Source: Desulfuromusa kysingii (GTDB lineage: Bacteria > Desulfobacterota > Desulfuromonadia > Desulfuromonadales > Geopsychrobacteraceae). From it: a DNA stretch of 64,000 bases. Below the pieces are notes generated by a model. It saw only the letters and a program-made list of their open reading frames with translations, was not told the DNA's origin and searched no databases. This document shows, piece by piece, positions 45,025 to 53,784 of this stretch. A program made the position numbers and the translations under genes. Numbering within the stretch: position 1 is the first letter of the stretch; every line of letters starts with the position of its first letter. The stretch spans positions 207,390-271,389 of the forward strand of contig NZ_FNQN01000001.1 of NCBI RefSeq assembly GCF_900107645.1, written 5' to 3'.

Positions 45025-45845
45025 TGTTGTCCGCTTTCCATGTGTCCCTGTGTTTGAGGTTTGTTGATGGAACTCATCATCCCAGATTCAACTTCGTAAC
45101 CGGGAATATTCCAGGCAACAACCAAGGCAAGCATCGCTGCCACAAAGAAGGTTGAATCACACCAGCGTAGTCGCGCTTTTTCGGTCTTTAACCCTTCACC
45201 ATAGCCCACCCGTTTAAGTTCCGCCGCGATGGCGAGTTCGTCAGCGAGACGCAAGGCACGAATGACCATTGGGACGACTAGTAACCTTAGGGTGCGATTG
45301 GGGTGAGAAATGAGAGCCAACAGGTTCAGTGAAATGCCGCGGATTAAGAGGCAGTCACGCAATTGTTTCATATCGTTGATGAATCCGGGGATAAATCGGA
45401 GAGCTACCATGACGGGTAAATAGATGAGTCTGGGGAGACGCATTTTTTTTAGCGCGATCAGCGCTCCCCCGATCTCCATCGACAGGGCCACAGTGAGTGC
45501 CATATTAATGAGTGGCCACATGCGCAAAAAAGGGATAATTGTCTGCAACACAGTTTGTTCTTTCATCGCGGGCACAAACAGACCGAGCAGCATAGTGAAT
45601 CCTTGTGACAGCATCCAGGTGATAACAAGAATCAGATAGATGATGCCCATCAAGCGATATTTCCCGAGGCTGAACAGACAAATTGTTGAGAGGACACCCA
45701 AAAAAGCGAGTCCAACTGGGTTTTTAAGGAAAATCAATGATAGCGAAAGGACAAACATGGTGAGCACCTTGATGCGAATATCCAGTTTGCCCATCCATTG
45801 AGAAAAGGGTTTAGGATTAGATTTAGCGCCGGATAAAGCCAGCAT
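45021..45845 (-). CDS. ECF transporter T component
   Basis: A 274-residue membrane protein with about five helices and the C-terminal EcfT coupling motif ELAIAAELKRVGYG. It links the ATPase to the S component in the inner membrane. The gene overlaps the S gene by 23 bases. C-terminal helix is followed by a polar tail. Confidence 0.88.
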   Translation of the reverse strand: MLALSGAKSNPKPFSQWMGKLDIRIKVLTMFVLSLSLIFLKNPVGLAFLGVLSTICLFSLGKYRLMGIIYLILVITWMLSQGFTMLLGLFVPAMKEQTVLQTIIPFLRMWPLINMALTVALSMEIGGALIALKKMRLPRLIYLPVMVALRFIPGFINDMKQLRDCLLIRGISLNLLALISHPNRTLRLLVVPMVIRALRLADELAIAAELKRVGYGEGLKTEKARLRWCDSTFFVAAMLALVVAWNIPGYEVESGMMSSINKPQTQGHMESGQQ

Positions 45846-46380
45846 GACGAAACTCCTTAACGAATTTAATTCCTGTTCCCAAACCTATAAGGCAGCCAAT
45901 GTAGCCAACGCCGACAATCCCTAATGCCACAAAAAATAGAGCCATATTCTCGCGCATAAACAGCCAGCTCATTCCCATTGATATGACTCTGGATGCAAGG
46001 TCGTAGAAGGCAACACCAAGGATAATTGCTGCGGTGTTGCGATATCCTCCAACCAGAAAGGCCAGCGTCTCGGCAAAGATTGCTGCCAGTAGATAGCCTG
46101 GAAGAATCATGATTCCGCTGCCCATAAGCATCATCATAATAATGGCTTGTTGCAGGACATAGAGGACCAGTACGCCAGCGCGGGGAACCTTGTGGATAAG
46201 GACAACGAGCATGGCCGTCGCGACAATGTTTTTGAGTAGCAGTGTCGCTGGGTTCATCCCTCCGCCAACCAAAGAGACGGTCAAGGTTACTATTTTGATG
46301 AGCGCAGCAAAGGTGCCGATAAGGACGAGCTCTTCAGTGCTCCAGGTAAATAATGATTTTAGTTTCGTTTTCACCTTCAT
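45823..46380 (-). CDS. ECF transporter S component (MptX/Trep_Strep type)
   Basis: A 185-residue membrane protein with about six helices and the S-component N-terminus ELVLIGTFAALIKIVT. It resembles the Trep_Strep group (TIGR02185), some members of which are tied to heme uptake in Gram-positive bacteria. Within this operon heme or a related tetrapyrrole is the likely cargo, although a metal or porphyrin precursor cannot be excluded. Confidence 0.75.
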   Translation of the reverse strand: MKVKTKLKSLFTWSTEELVLIGTFAALIKIVTLTVSLVGGGMNPATLLLKNIVATAMLVVLIHKVPRAGVLVLYVLQQAIIMMMLMGSGIMILPGYLLAAIFAETLAFLVGGYRNTAAIILGVAFYDLASRVISMGMSWLFMRENMALFFVALGIVGVGYIGCLIGLGTGIKFVKEFRHAGFIRR

Positions 46381-46426
46381 TGTTACCCCTAGCAGATACC
46401 ATCGAAGCAGTTATCACATTTGTTGG

Positions 46427-47920
46427 TTATTTGGCACACAGGATCTCCTTCAAGCTCACATCTATAAGATATTGTAAGTTGACAACCCAAAATTCACCCG
46501 CTTCGGTCAGTTCAGCCTTTCCAGATGGTTTGAGGCAGAGTAGTCCTGCTGCTTCCCAGTGCTCTATCATTGGCAGTAGGTCACTACAGAGGGGGTGTTC
46601 TGCCGCTTCTTCTAATTTTGTAATGTCAAGATATTGTTGTTCCAGTTGGTCAATTGCGATCAGTGTTATGGGATAATGTGGTGGCATAGTGACACCCATC
46701 GCCAATGGTTTTTCCCCGAGTTTGATGGCATCTTGATAGCGGTTAATATCGCTTTGCTGATAAAAGCTGACTGCTCCCCACCGGCCTCCGGCACCACTGC
46801 CTAAGGGCAAACAATTGTCCCCCCGTTTATTTCCACTGTTATAGCGATTACGTTCACGCAAGTCGCGACTCCAATGGGCAATTGAGAGGCGCGTAAACCC
46901 TGCGTCAAGCATGGTTTGGTTCCCCTTAGAGAAGAGGTTGGCCCGCTGTTGCAGATTTGCCATCGGCGGCAGCTTATCTTTGATTGCCATGAGTGGAGTT
47001 GAAGGGATGATATTGATTTGATAGAGATCCAATCCGTGAATCTGGGTGTTGTTAATGGCACTGTTTATATCCTGTAACCATTCCGTTTCAGTTTGTCCGG
47101 GCAACCCATAAATTAAATCAATAATGACCGCAGCCTGAAACGGTTCCGCCAGTTCTGCTATCCGGTTTAGGCGCTCAATGACCTCTTCTCGTGGTTGTTT
47201 ACGACCAACTTGTTGCCGGATTTGAGTATTGAATGATTGCACTCCGAAGGAGAATCGATTCACTCCACCATCGAGGACTGTCTGCACTTTATGGTCGTTA
47301 AATCCGTAGAGTCGACCTTCTAGGGTGATCTCGCAATCGGCAGTGAGCGGGACCTCTTTGTGTAGCGTCTCTAAGAGGTGCTTTAAGTTTTCGGCACTAA
47401 GATCCGTAGGGGTCCCACCACCAAAATAAACCGCCTGTAACTGCTGCCCAGCACTCTTTAATAATTGTCCTGATCGAGCAATATCCAAAGCCAGTGCATT
47501 GACATAGCTGTCCATAACGGCAGGGATGGAAGATTCGGCATAAAACCCACAGAAATGACAACGGCTACAGCAGAAAGGGATGTGAATGTACGCCATTCCC
47601 GGTCGGTTTTGAGGCGTTTGCATGATCTCTTGCTGTAGGGTTTCTTGCAGGTTGCCTTCACGTTTTGTCCCACCCATCATAGCAGCGTGAACGGCATACT
47701 TGCGTGCAAACGCTTGTGTTAGGGGGGAGTCGGAAACTTTAGGTTGAGGACATTTTGTTGCTGACCCTTGATCGTTATGGGTGTGTTTTTTTACGAAATG
47801 ACTGTCGATTTGCCCAAGATTTAGTTGTGCGGCTTTAGCTTCCAGTTTGACCCGAAGTTTATCGCCAATAAAAGCCGGTGTCTTATCAAGAAGTTGTTCG
47901 GCTTTGCTGGTCCAATTCAT
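46427..47920 (-). CDS. hutW: ChuW/HutW-like radical SAM enzyme (anaerobic heme opening)
   Basis: A 497-residue HemN-family protein. The cluster motif is in FCCSRCHFCGFY (C-x3-C-x2-C), with the later GGGTPTDLS, FGVQSFN and DLIYGLPGQ motifs of this family. The AAMMGG pre-core segment and gene context match ChuW/HutW, which methylates and opens heme without oxygen, freeing iron. A role in HemN-type coproporphyrinogen oxidation is less likely because of the long N-terminus. It begins the ECF/flavodoxin operon and has a Fur-like box at 48054-48072 upstream. Confidence 0.8.
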   Translation of the reverse strand: MNWTSKAEQLLDKTPAFIGDKLRVKLEAKAAQLNLGQIDSHFVKKHTHNDQGSATKCPQPKVSDSPLTQAFARKYAVHAAMMGGTKREGNLQETLQQEIMQTPQNRPGMAYIHIPFCCSRCHFCGFYAESSIPAVMDSYVNALALDIARSGQLLKSAGQQLQAVYFGGGTPTDLSAENLKHLLETLHKEVPLTADCEITLEGRLYGFNDHKVQTVLDGGVNRFSFGVQSFNTQIRQQVGRKQPREEVIERLNRIAELAEPFQAAVIIDLIYGLPGQTETEWLQDINSAINNTQIHGLDLYQINIIPSTPLMAIKDKLPPMANLQQRANLFSKGNQTMLDAGFTRLSIAHWSRDLRERNRYNSGNKRGDNCLPLGSGAGGRWGAVSFYQQSDINRYQDAIKLGEKPLAMGVTMPPHYPITLIAIDQLEQQYLDITKLEEAAEHPLCSDLLPMIEHWEAAGLLCLKPSGKAELTEAGEFWVVNLQYLIDVSLKEILCAK

Positions 47921-48038
47921 TTAAACACCTGTCAACGTTTGTCTGCCACCCTAGGAAATAGTTAGCGGCTACTTCTTCGGGTGGCAGAACGATTCTTGTT
48001 CATGGATAAGAATCGTAAGACAGTTTGCTCTTTACGTC

Positions 48039-48054
48039 TGTGACTGATGTCACA
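48039..48054. promoter_or_regulatory. CRP-like palindrome TGTGAC-N4-GTCACA
   Basis: A perfect 6-bp-arm palindrome overlapping the Fur-like box. It belongs to a repeated motif (GTGA-N6-TCAC) in this region. Confidence 0.6.
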
Positions 48055-48072
48055 ATAATGAAAATCATTTTC
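48054..48072 (-). promoter_or_regulatory. Fur-like box upstream of the ChuW/ECF operon
   Basis: AATAATGAAAATCATTTTC resembles the 19-bp Fur consensus GATAATGATAATCATTATC at most positions. It lies about 135 bases upstream of the hutW start. Confidence 0.65.
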
Positions 48073-48097
48073 TTGGTAATTTGATGATGATCTTCTT

Positions 48098-48406
48098 TCA
48101 GTTGCCAGCTGCCGCCCGTTTAGCTGCTTTAAGTGGATTAACAACGTGTTCTTGCCCTTTGTCGGCTTTTATCCACAAATCATCGACTGATAGTTCACCG
48201 GCGACAAAGCGTTCATAGTTTTCTTGTTTAGAGAACGCGATAATTAAATCCCAACTACCGTACTGCATTTTTTCGGAATCAAGTTTGACGTAAGGGATGT
48301 TGTTCGCAGTAAAGTCATCAATAATGTTGTTCACAGGGCGAACATTGCGAAAGAGTGAGCGACTTTCATATTTGAATGAAATGCCAAGCGTATTTGGATT
48401 TGTCAT
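48098..48406 (-). CDS. Small unknown protein downstream of the TonB-dependent receptor
   Basis: A 102-residue soluble protein without signal peptide. It has a strand-helix layout (ISFKYESRSLFRNVRPV near the N-terminus, NPLKAAKRAAAGN tail). It lies 24 bases after the receptor gene and is co-transcribed. No family is recognised. Its place between a heme-type receptor and ChuW suggests an accessory in heme handling, for instance transfer of the tetrapyrrole, but no catalytic motif is seen. Confidence 0.6.
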   Translation of the reverse strand: MTNPNTLGISFKYESRSLFRNVRPVNNIIDDFTANNIPYVKLDSEKMQYGSWDLIIAFSKQENYERFVAGELSVDDLWIKADKGQEHVVNPLKAAKRAAAGN

Positions 48407-48430
48407 TTTGGTTTCCTTTTATTTTGGTTA

Positions 48431-50542
48431 TTAGAATGTTGCGCTAAATTTGATCATAGCATGAGTGCTAGATTCAGGTATGTTACTGCTTGCCGTCTGG
48501 TATTCACGGTCAAAGATATTGTTAAGATTAACATCAATGCGATATTGGCGCTCTGCCCCAAAATAGGACCCGATGGTCATGTTAGCGGTCTCCCATGACG
48601 CATATTTTTCTACCGAGCCGTCGCTGAATTGTTCTTCAGCACTACTGGCGCTGCGACCGTAGAGATCTATGAAGAGTGAAACATCGGCGTTATTGAGATC
48701 TTTGTCATAGCGGATACCGTAGCGACCTTTGAATCGAGGAAGTCCGGTTTTTTGGGTTGAAACACCGCCGTTATCAAATTTTCTTTGAATCCAGGTTCCC
48801 GATACGTAAGGGGTCAAGGCGGTATTTGCGATGGTGTATCCTGCGGATATCTCCACCCCCGTTGTTTCTGCTTCATCAATGTTCTGGTATTGGCTGGTTG
48901 GAGTTGTGGCGCCAACAATCTCTTCGGTCGTAATGTAATCTTTCGCAAAATTTTTGAAGGCCGCGAGATCAAAGTAGAGACCGTAATTTTCGTAACGAGC
49001 ACCAATTTCAAAGTTATTTGAGGTTTCAGGATCCAGTTCATGGTTGGGGAGTGTCACTGTATAGCCTCCGTGGATCGTGCCAATGTAAAGTTCCTGCAGG
49101 TAGGCTGTTCTATAACCCTGTCCGAAGAGGGTCCGCAGAGTCAATCCGTCTATGCCACTCCATGTCAGGCCAGCGCTAAAGACAGGGTGTGAGTCGCTGG
49201 AACTCTCTCTGTTTATGTCGGGATCCGTCGTTTCGGACAGTTCTGAGTCAACCCAAGTGTATCTCCCCCCGTAAGTCAGCGTAAAGTCGGCTGGCAGTGT
49301 CCATTCGTGTTGCATGTAAATGGCATAAGTGTCCAATTGCGCTTTGTAGTTATACGCATTGATAGTGCTGCCGACCGGGTCAAATCCCATCATTGGCGGA
49401 AAAGTGTTTGTGGTGACACTGTTTTCCTTCCAGGAATCGGCATCTAATTGATCCTTACTATAACTGATGCCAGTAATTTGATAGAGACGATCAGCAAACA
49501 TCCAGTCTAACTGCGCTTCTGCGCCAAGGGTGTCCTGATTGTTTTCGGTGAGCGTGGTGGAGTCGTAGGCATAAACATATGCAGGTGGTGGCCCCATCTG
49601 CATCGACATGGACATGGACATCTCTTGGGCAAATTGTTTCACCGTCTCTTGATAGTAGATATTTGCTTTGGCTTTGACCAGGGTGTCGCTGATCTCGTTC
49701 AGTTCAATAAAGGCAGAATACTTTTCTCGATCCCAGTTTGGCAGGTCCAGTTGGAACGCTGTAAGTGGATATCCTACAACCCCTTCAGGGGTGTAGAGAT
49801 TGATGTCGCTGGTGTATTTATCGTAAGCAATACCGACCTTACCGTTCTTCCAGGAATAATCGAGGTAGGCATCGAATTCTTGAGTTTCAAAATCGCTATT
49901 ATCGAGAGTGCCGGCCGGGGTATCAATGTTTCCTTGGTCAGAGTAGTTTCCGGAAATACGGTAGCCAAACTGTTTATAGTTGCCATAAACGGAAGCAAAG
50001 CTATCCCAACCTTCAGTGGCTGAATTGTAGGTTTCGCTTATTGTCCCCTGGATAGGCTTGTCTCCATCTTTTTTTGTGATGATATTGATCACACCGCCGA
50101 TGGCTTCAGATCCATACAGGACCGAAGCTGGACCTTTGATGACTTCGATACGTTCGATCCTTTCTGGGGCGATAAGCAGCGGTGCCCCGTCCATGGATTT
50201 ATTTTCAGAAATTTTCTGCCCATCGACTAAAATCAGAGTTCTCTCTGATCCTTCGCCACGGATCATGACCCTTTTACTGGCTGGTGAACTGTTGGACATG
50301 ACCTCGATCCCTGGGACATCGCGTAACAAATCGGCAACACTCGTCGCCCCTTGGCGTTCAATCTCTTCATTGGTCACCAGCTCAATAGAGCCAAGAGTGT
50401 CCCGTAGCGTCTCTGCTGTTTTTGCTGCCGTGACGATGATTTCATCATATTTTGATTGTGTTTCTTGCTCTGTTGCAGTTACGGGGGAACTAACTGTAAG
50501 GGCTAGGGCCGTAAGCAGACCAATAAGCCTTAGTGGTTTCAT
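48431..50542 (-). CDS. TonB-dependent outer-membrane receptor (heme/iron type)
   Basis: A 703-residue receptor with signal peptide, TonB box (DEIIVTAA, about 34-41), plug domain (about 45-160, with YGSEAIGGVINIITKK) and a 22-strand-type barrel ending in ATF. The ELDPETSNNFEIG motif matches the pre-barrel signature near NPNL of heme receptors. A Met-rich stretch about residue 305 (MSMSMSMQMGPP) may lie in an extracellular loop. A Fur box and two CRP-like palindromes lie upstream. Confidence 0.88.
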   Translation of the reverse strand: MKPLRLIGLLTALALTVSSPVTATEQETQSKYDEIIVTAAKTAETLRDTLGSIELVTNEEIERQGATSVADLLRDVPGIEVMSNSSPASKRVMIRGEGSERTLILVDGQKISENKSMDGAPLLIAPERIERIEVIKGPASVLYGSEAIGGVINIITKKDGDKPIQGTISETYNSATEGWDSFASVYGNYKQFGYRISGNYSDQGNIDTPAGTLDNSDFETQEFDAYLDYSWKNGKVGIAYDKYTSDINLYTPEGVVGYPLTAFQLDLPNWDREKYSAFIELNEISDTLVKAKANIYYQETVKQFAQEMSMSMSMQMGPPPAYVYAYDSTTLTENNQDTLGAEAQLDWMFADRLYQITGISYSKDQLDADSWKENSVTTNTFPPMMGFDPVGSTINAYNYKAQLDTYAIYMQHEWTLPADFTLTYGGRYTWVDSELSETTDPDINRESSSDSHPVFSAGLTWSGIDGLTLRTLFGQGYRTAYLQELYIGTIHGGYTVTLPNHELDPETSNNFEIGARYENYGLYFDLAAFKNFAKDYITTEEIVGATTPTSQYQNIDEAETTGVEISAGYTIANTALTPYVSGTWIQRKFDNGGVSTQKTGLPRFKGRYGIRYDKDLNNADVSLFIDLYGRSASSAEEQFSDGSVEKYASWETANMTIGSYFGAERQYRIDVNLNNIFDREYQTASSNIPESSTHAMIKFSATF

Positions 50543-50681
50543 ATCGCGCCTCCATTTTGTGCGTTTTTAGTAAGTCGAAAATTAGCGGGAGCAGGAGCGC
50601 TTCCATCTTTTCGCTGATGCTGAAAACCTTATTTCCCATCAATTTGAAAGCATGATCCTAGCCGAAGCACTGTCCTCTGTC

Positions 50682-50697
50682 CGTGACAGAAGTCACG
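50682..50697. promoter_or_regulatory. CRP-like palindrome CGTGAC-N4-GTCACG
   Basis: A perfect 6-bp-arm palindrome, 22 bases from the Fur box centre, upstream of the TonB-dependent receptor. Confidence 0.6.
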
Positions 50698-50703
50698 TAA
50701 AAG

Positions 50704-50720
50704 ATAATGAATTTCATTAT
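50704..50720 (-). promoter_or_regulatory. Fur box upstream of the TonB-dependent receptor
   Basis: ATAATGAA-T-TTCATTAT, an exact 8+1+8 palindrome close to the Fur consensus, about 162 bases before the receptor ATG. Confidence 0.8.
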
Positions 50721-50743
50721 TTTTACGTGGAATATGGAGGAGT

Positions 50744-50757
50744 GTGACGTGGATCAC
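50744..50757. promoter_or_regulatory. CRP-like site GTGA-N6-TCAC
   Basis: GTGACGTGGATCAC; the flanking T and G extend the half-sites. It is the third regulatory site in this region. Confidence 0.5.
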
Positions 50758-50996
50758 GGTTTGGTGATGAAGACAATCTCTGTGGCACTTACTGGGTCAA
50801 GATGGAATGGATAGAGAAGAGGATTTATCGTTTCTGTTCGGGAACTCCCGACAGGGAGCCTGCAGGTTTCAACCATTTTAGATAGCGGTTAGATGTCTAT
50901 TTTAAAGGGGATGGCAAGATCCCAGTTGTTATATATTTTTTAACTAACGTCAGTTGTCATGCCGTCATTGATTTTATAGGTATCAATGTTGTTATT

Positions 50997-52496
50997 TTAT
51001 TTTCTGCTACGCCATAACCAGTCATAGAATCCCGTAATAAGGTTGCTCAGCATGAGAAAACCCCCCAAAGGAATGAGTAACCACGTGGCTGGCCCTAACC
51101 ATTGTCTAAAGATTCGACCGTTGTGAAGTTCAAATAGAAAATGCCAAAGCGACATAGATGTCATTGCCATCTGTGGTGGCAGCTGTAGCGGATGTGTCGC
51201 TGTCAACGGGACCACGCCACGGCGATAGTCGGCTACATATTGGGGGGAGTCATCTTTGATTATTATCCCTGTTGCTCTGTAGTTATTTTTTGCTAATTGT
51301 GCGTCTTTTTTATGCTGTGGTAGTGGAAGGATTTGGTGGTCAGGAAGATCCCATATATATAATCCACTGAAGGAACCAATCAACAATTGTTGTTTCGGTA
51401 ACGCTTCAAAAACATTGGTGCCCATGCCACTATGAGGCACATTGATTATTTGTTTTTGTAACGGTTGAGAAAAATCAGCTTGACCACTAAAAAACCCATG
51501 CCGAGTAGCGACCCAGAGCGTTTCACTTTCCGGCTCAAAAAGGGCTTTGTCAATCCGAGGCTGCCAGGCGCCTCTAGACTCCAATGGCAGTGTCCAGAGG
51601 GGGACTTGAAAGATTGCTAAGGGTTTGACAAATGGAGGGCGGATCAGGACACCGCTTAGAGCGATAATGGAGATAAAGGCAAAAGCATATGCCCCAACGT
51701 GCAGGTGGTTGCGGTAGCACCATTTGAGGTTAAACCTCCTGTTACCATGGCGGATTGAGTTTTTTGCGTATCGGGGTAGCCACCAGACAGTGAGACCTGT
51801 GACACAGAGAAAGGCGAGAACCAAGCCCGTAGTGTCAACAAACAGGCGACCAGCAATACCTAGAATTGAACCATCGTGAACTTTCAGAAAGAAGTGTGTT
51901 ATGCGGGCTGATTGTGGCCTGCTCTGTGCGTCAAAACGGAGTGGCTCAATGGAAAAACGTGGATCTTGAGTTTCCAATGCAGCGCTATAACAGTGTTGTT
52001 GGGTAAATAGCAGCAAACGATTATTTATTTGCAACAGATCCATAATCGGTTCGTTGTCTGTTGCTCCAAAGGGGATATTTACCCACTTTTCAGTCGTAAA
52101 ATTGTAAACATAGAGACCATTGCGGGTGCCAGCAAAAAGGCGATTATATTTTTTGTCGAGTGACAGACAAAAAGTGTCCTGAACATAACTTGCCGAAGGG
52201 AAACCTGTATCTATTTTGACGAAGTTGAGTCCGTTATCGTTGCTCTGCCATACTCCTCCCCTGCCGGCAAGATAAATGCTATCTCCGTCAACGATGCTCT
52301 CGCGAATTGCCATGCGATTGCCATTGCTGAGGGTGTGACTAGCTGGAGTTATCTGTAATGGTACGGAAACTTTACGAATCAATTTTGGATGGTTAAGTAG
52401 GACGCCGCTGATTGCCATCAACAAAAAATAGACGAAAAAGATCAGCCCCGAATATTTATGCAGGGATCTCGATAATTTAAACAGTACAGTTAACAA
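50997..52496 (-). CDS. PepSY-type transmembrane protein
   Basis: A 499-residue inner-membrane protein with four or five helices (about 12-32, 215-240, 262-285, 465-485), histidines near the membrane (HKYSG, NHLHVG), and a periplasmic part with beta-propeller-like repeats (IYLAGRGGVWQSND, NRLFAGTRNGLYVY). PepSY-TM proteins act as ferric or flavin reductases. The start is TTG 52496; no ATG or SD of strength is visible. Last gene of the receptor operon from 55671. Confidence 0.72.
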   Translation of the reverse strand: MLTVLFKLSRSLHKYSGLIFFVYFLLMAISGVLLNHPKLIRKVSVPLQITPASHTLSNGNRMAIRESIVDGDSIYLAGRGGVWQSNDNGLNFVKIDTGFPSASYVQDTFCLSLDKKYNRLFAGTRNGLYVYNFTTEKWVNIPFGATDNEPIMDLLQINNRLLLFTQQHCYSAALETQDPRFSIEPLRFDAQSRPQSARITHFFLKVHDGSILGIAGRLFVDTTGLVLAFLCVTGLTVWWLPRYAKNSIRHGNRRFNLKWCYRNHLHVGAYAFAFISIIALSGVLIRPPFVKPLAIFQVPLWTLPLESRGAWQPRIDKALFEPESETLWVATRHGFFSGQADFSQPLQKQIINVPHSGMGTNVFEALPKQQLLIGSFSGLYIWDLPDHQILPLPQHKKDAQLAKNNYRATGIIIKDDSPQYVADYRRGVVPLTATHPLQLPPQMAMTSMSLWHFLFELHNGRIFRQWLGPATWLLIPLGGFLMLSNLITGFYDWLWRSRK

Positions 52497-52510
52497 GTTG
52501 TTCTCGATTT

Positions 52511-52825
52511 CTATTCGGAGATATTAGTACTTTTTTCTTTGACGATATGTCCTGGCCCAGCATCAAAGATCACGGTGAAAGGGATCTGCGGACGTGTAAA
52601 AGTGAACTCACCAATATCATCAATAGTTCCAGTAAGAAGATCTTTTTTTTCTAAGTCGATGACTCTTATCGGAGTGCCTGCTGCGGAAGACCCATCTGAA
52701 AATTCTCCATAGCAGGTAATGGTCTTGTCCCCATTGTCGTAACAGGCCATAAAAGCGCTATGGGCAAAAATAACGGACGGGGAAAACAGTAAAATCATGA
52801 CGATTGCTGATATGAAAGATCTCAT
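52511..52825 (-). CDS. Small periplasmic protein (metal transport-like)
   Basis: A 104-residue protein with signal peptide (cleavage near FAHSAF). The remainder is a beta-rich domain with DNGDKTITCYGEF and GIPIRVID-type strands, resembling NikL/CbiL-like or carboxypeptidase-regulatory-like folds. A periplasmic metal or cofactor accessory is likely from its neighbours. Two cysteines are present. Confidence 0.6.
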   Translation of the reverse strand: MRSFISAIVMILLFSPSVIFAHSAFMACYDNGDKTITCYGEFSDGSSAAGTPIRVIDLEKKDLLTGTIDDIGEFTFTRPQIPFTVIFDAGPGHIVKEKSTNISE

Positions 52826-52844
52826 TTTTTATCCTTGTTTATAG

Positions 52845-52880
52845 CTGCTGCAGAGGCAGTGCGACTTGCCTCTGCAGCAG
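52845..52880 (-). repeat. Intercistronic 14-bp hairpin
   Basis: CTGCTGCAGAGGCA / TGCCTCTGCAGCAG, perfect, 8-base loop, between the DUF4198 gene and the small gene. There is no good T run, so processing or partial termination is more likely than full stop. Confidence 0.6.
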
Positions 52881-52888
52881 AATTATAA

Positions 52889-53707
52889 TTAGTTCACACC
52901 GAAAGATAGACTCGCGGAATATTTCATTTCCAAGCACTTGTCTTGAAGTCTTTCAGGTGCTGGTTGACGTACGATAGCCATGACGATCCATTGCCCTTGA
53001 TGTCCCAGGCGGATGGTGGCAACTCCCTTGCTGTTGGTTTTACTGCTATAAGCGTAATCCTCCTGATCTGAAAAACCGACATAGGTCGCTGACACTTGAC
53101 AAAAGGGGACAGGCTTTCCATCATGTAAAACCTGAAGCTTGAGAAGGTCTCCAACTCTTTTCAAATAAGGGTTTTCCAGCGGCACAATTTCAATACTATG
53201 ACCAACTGGGGTGGAAAAGTCTTGGTCCGCCGTCTCCCCAACGTTGATCAGAGCTTTGGTATAGTTTTCAAAATAGAGGCTCAGGACGATGTCCTCTAAT
53301 CCTTCCATAGAGCCTAGCTTGTGATGCATGCGGCCATTTTTGTTGTACATTGTGTAGAAGCCGGTGTTTGTTGACGCTGATACTGTATAGGCACCGGCTT
53401 TTTTCAGAACCAGCGGTGTGGCCAGAAAACCACCGTTACCAGCTTCAAGATCCATTGTGCTTTGGTCGGGACGAATCAATTGGAATTCGCGCAATTTGCT
53501 TTTATCGAGGAAGTCGGCGACCGGGAATTTATGTCCAAAACCAAAATAGACTTTGCTATGCGCACCGGCGCGTCCCGTCAATGTTGGTGAAAAATCGGTT
53601 GCATTCAACCACAGGTTGTGGGCTTGAGCCTGAAGTGGAAGTAAAATAAGGAGCAGTAAAAACGGTAATAATTTTGCGTTTATGAGTGCTTTGAATTTTG
53701 ATCTCAT
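52889..53707 (-). CDS. DUF4198 family periplasmic protein
   Basis: A 272-residue protein with a signal peptide and the DUF4198 entry AHNLWLN. The family is linked to nickel, cobalt or other metal transport. Located between a TonB-dependent receptor and a small metal-transport-like protein, it probably binds the ligand or metal in the periplasm. Confidence 0.78.
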   Translation of the reverse strand: MRSKFKALINAKLLPFLLLLILLPLQAQAHNLWLNATDFSPTLTGRAGAHSKVYFGFGHKFPVADFLDKSKLREFQLIRPDQSTMDLEAGNGGFLATPLVLKKAGAYTVSASTNTGFYTMYNKNGRMHHKLGSMEGLEDIVLSLYFENYTKALINVGETADQDFSTPVGHSIEIVPLENPYLKRVGDLLKLQVLHDGKPVPFCQVSATYVGFSDQEDYAYSSKTNSKGVATIRLGHQGQWIVMAIVRQPAPERLQDKCLEMKYSASLSFGVN

Positions 53708-53784
53708 CGGTTTGGTTCCTTTTAGATAATGGTATTCAGCTGACGTTGTGTTTGCTGCGTGAAATGCGATTGATATCCCTGTTA

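Larger units (their letters stand above)
50543..50996. other. Intergenic region with Fur box and two CRP-like palindromes
   Basis: 454 bases. The receptor promoter side holds CRP-like sites at 50682-50697 and 50744-50757 on either side of a Fur box at 50704-50720. A GC-rich hairpin-like stretch (TCCCGACAGGGA) at about 50845 probably belongs to the 3' end of the PepSY gene transcript. No gene seen. Confidence 0.5.

Noticed and set aside
50820-50880. Cobalamin riboswitch upstream of a TonB-dependent receptor
   Set aside because: GC-rich hairpin-like sequence is present but none of the conserved B12-box sequence was found, and it lies on the wrong side of the receptor gene.
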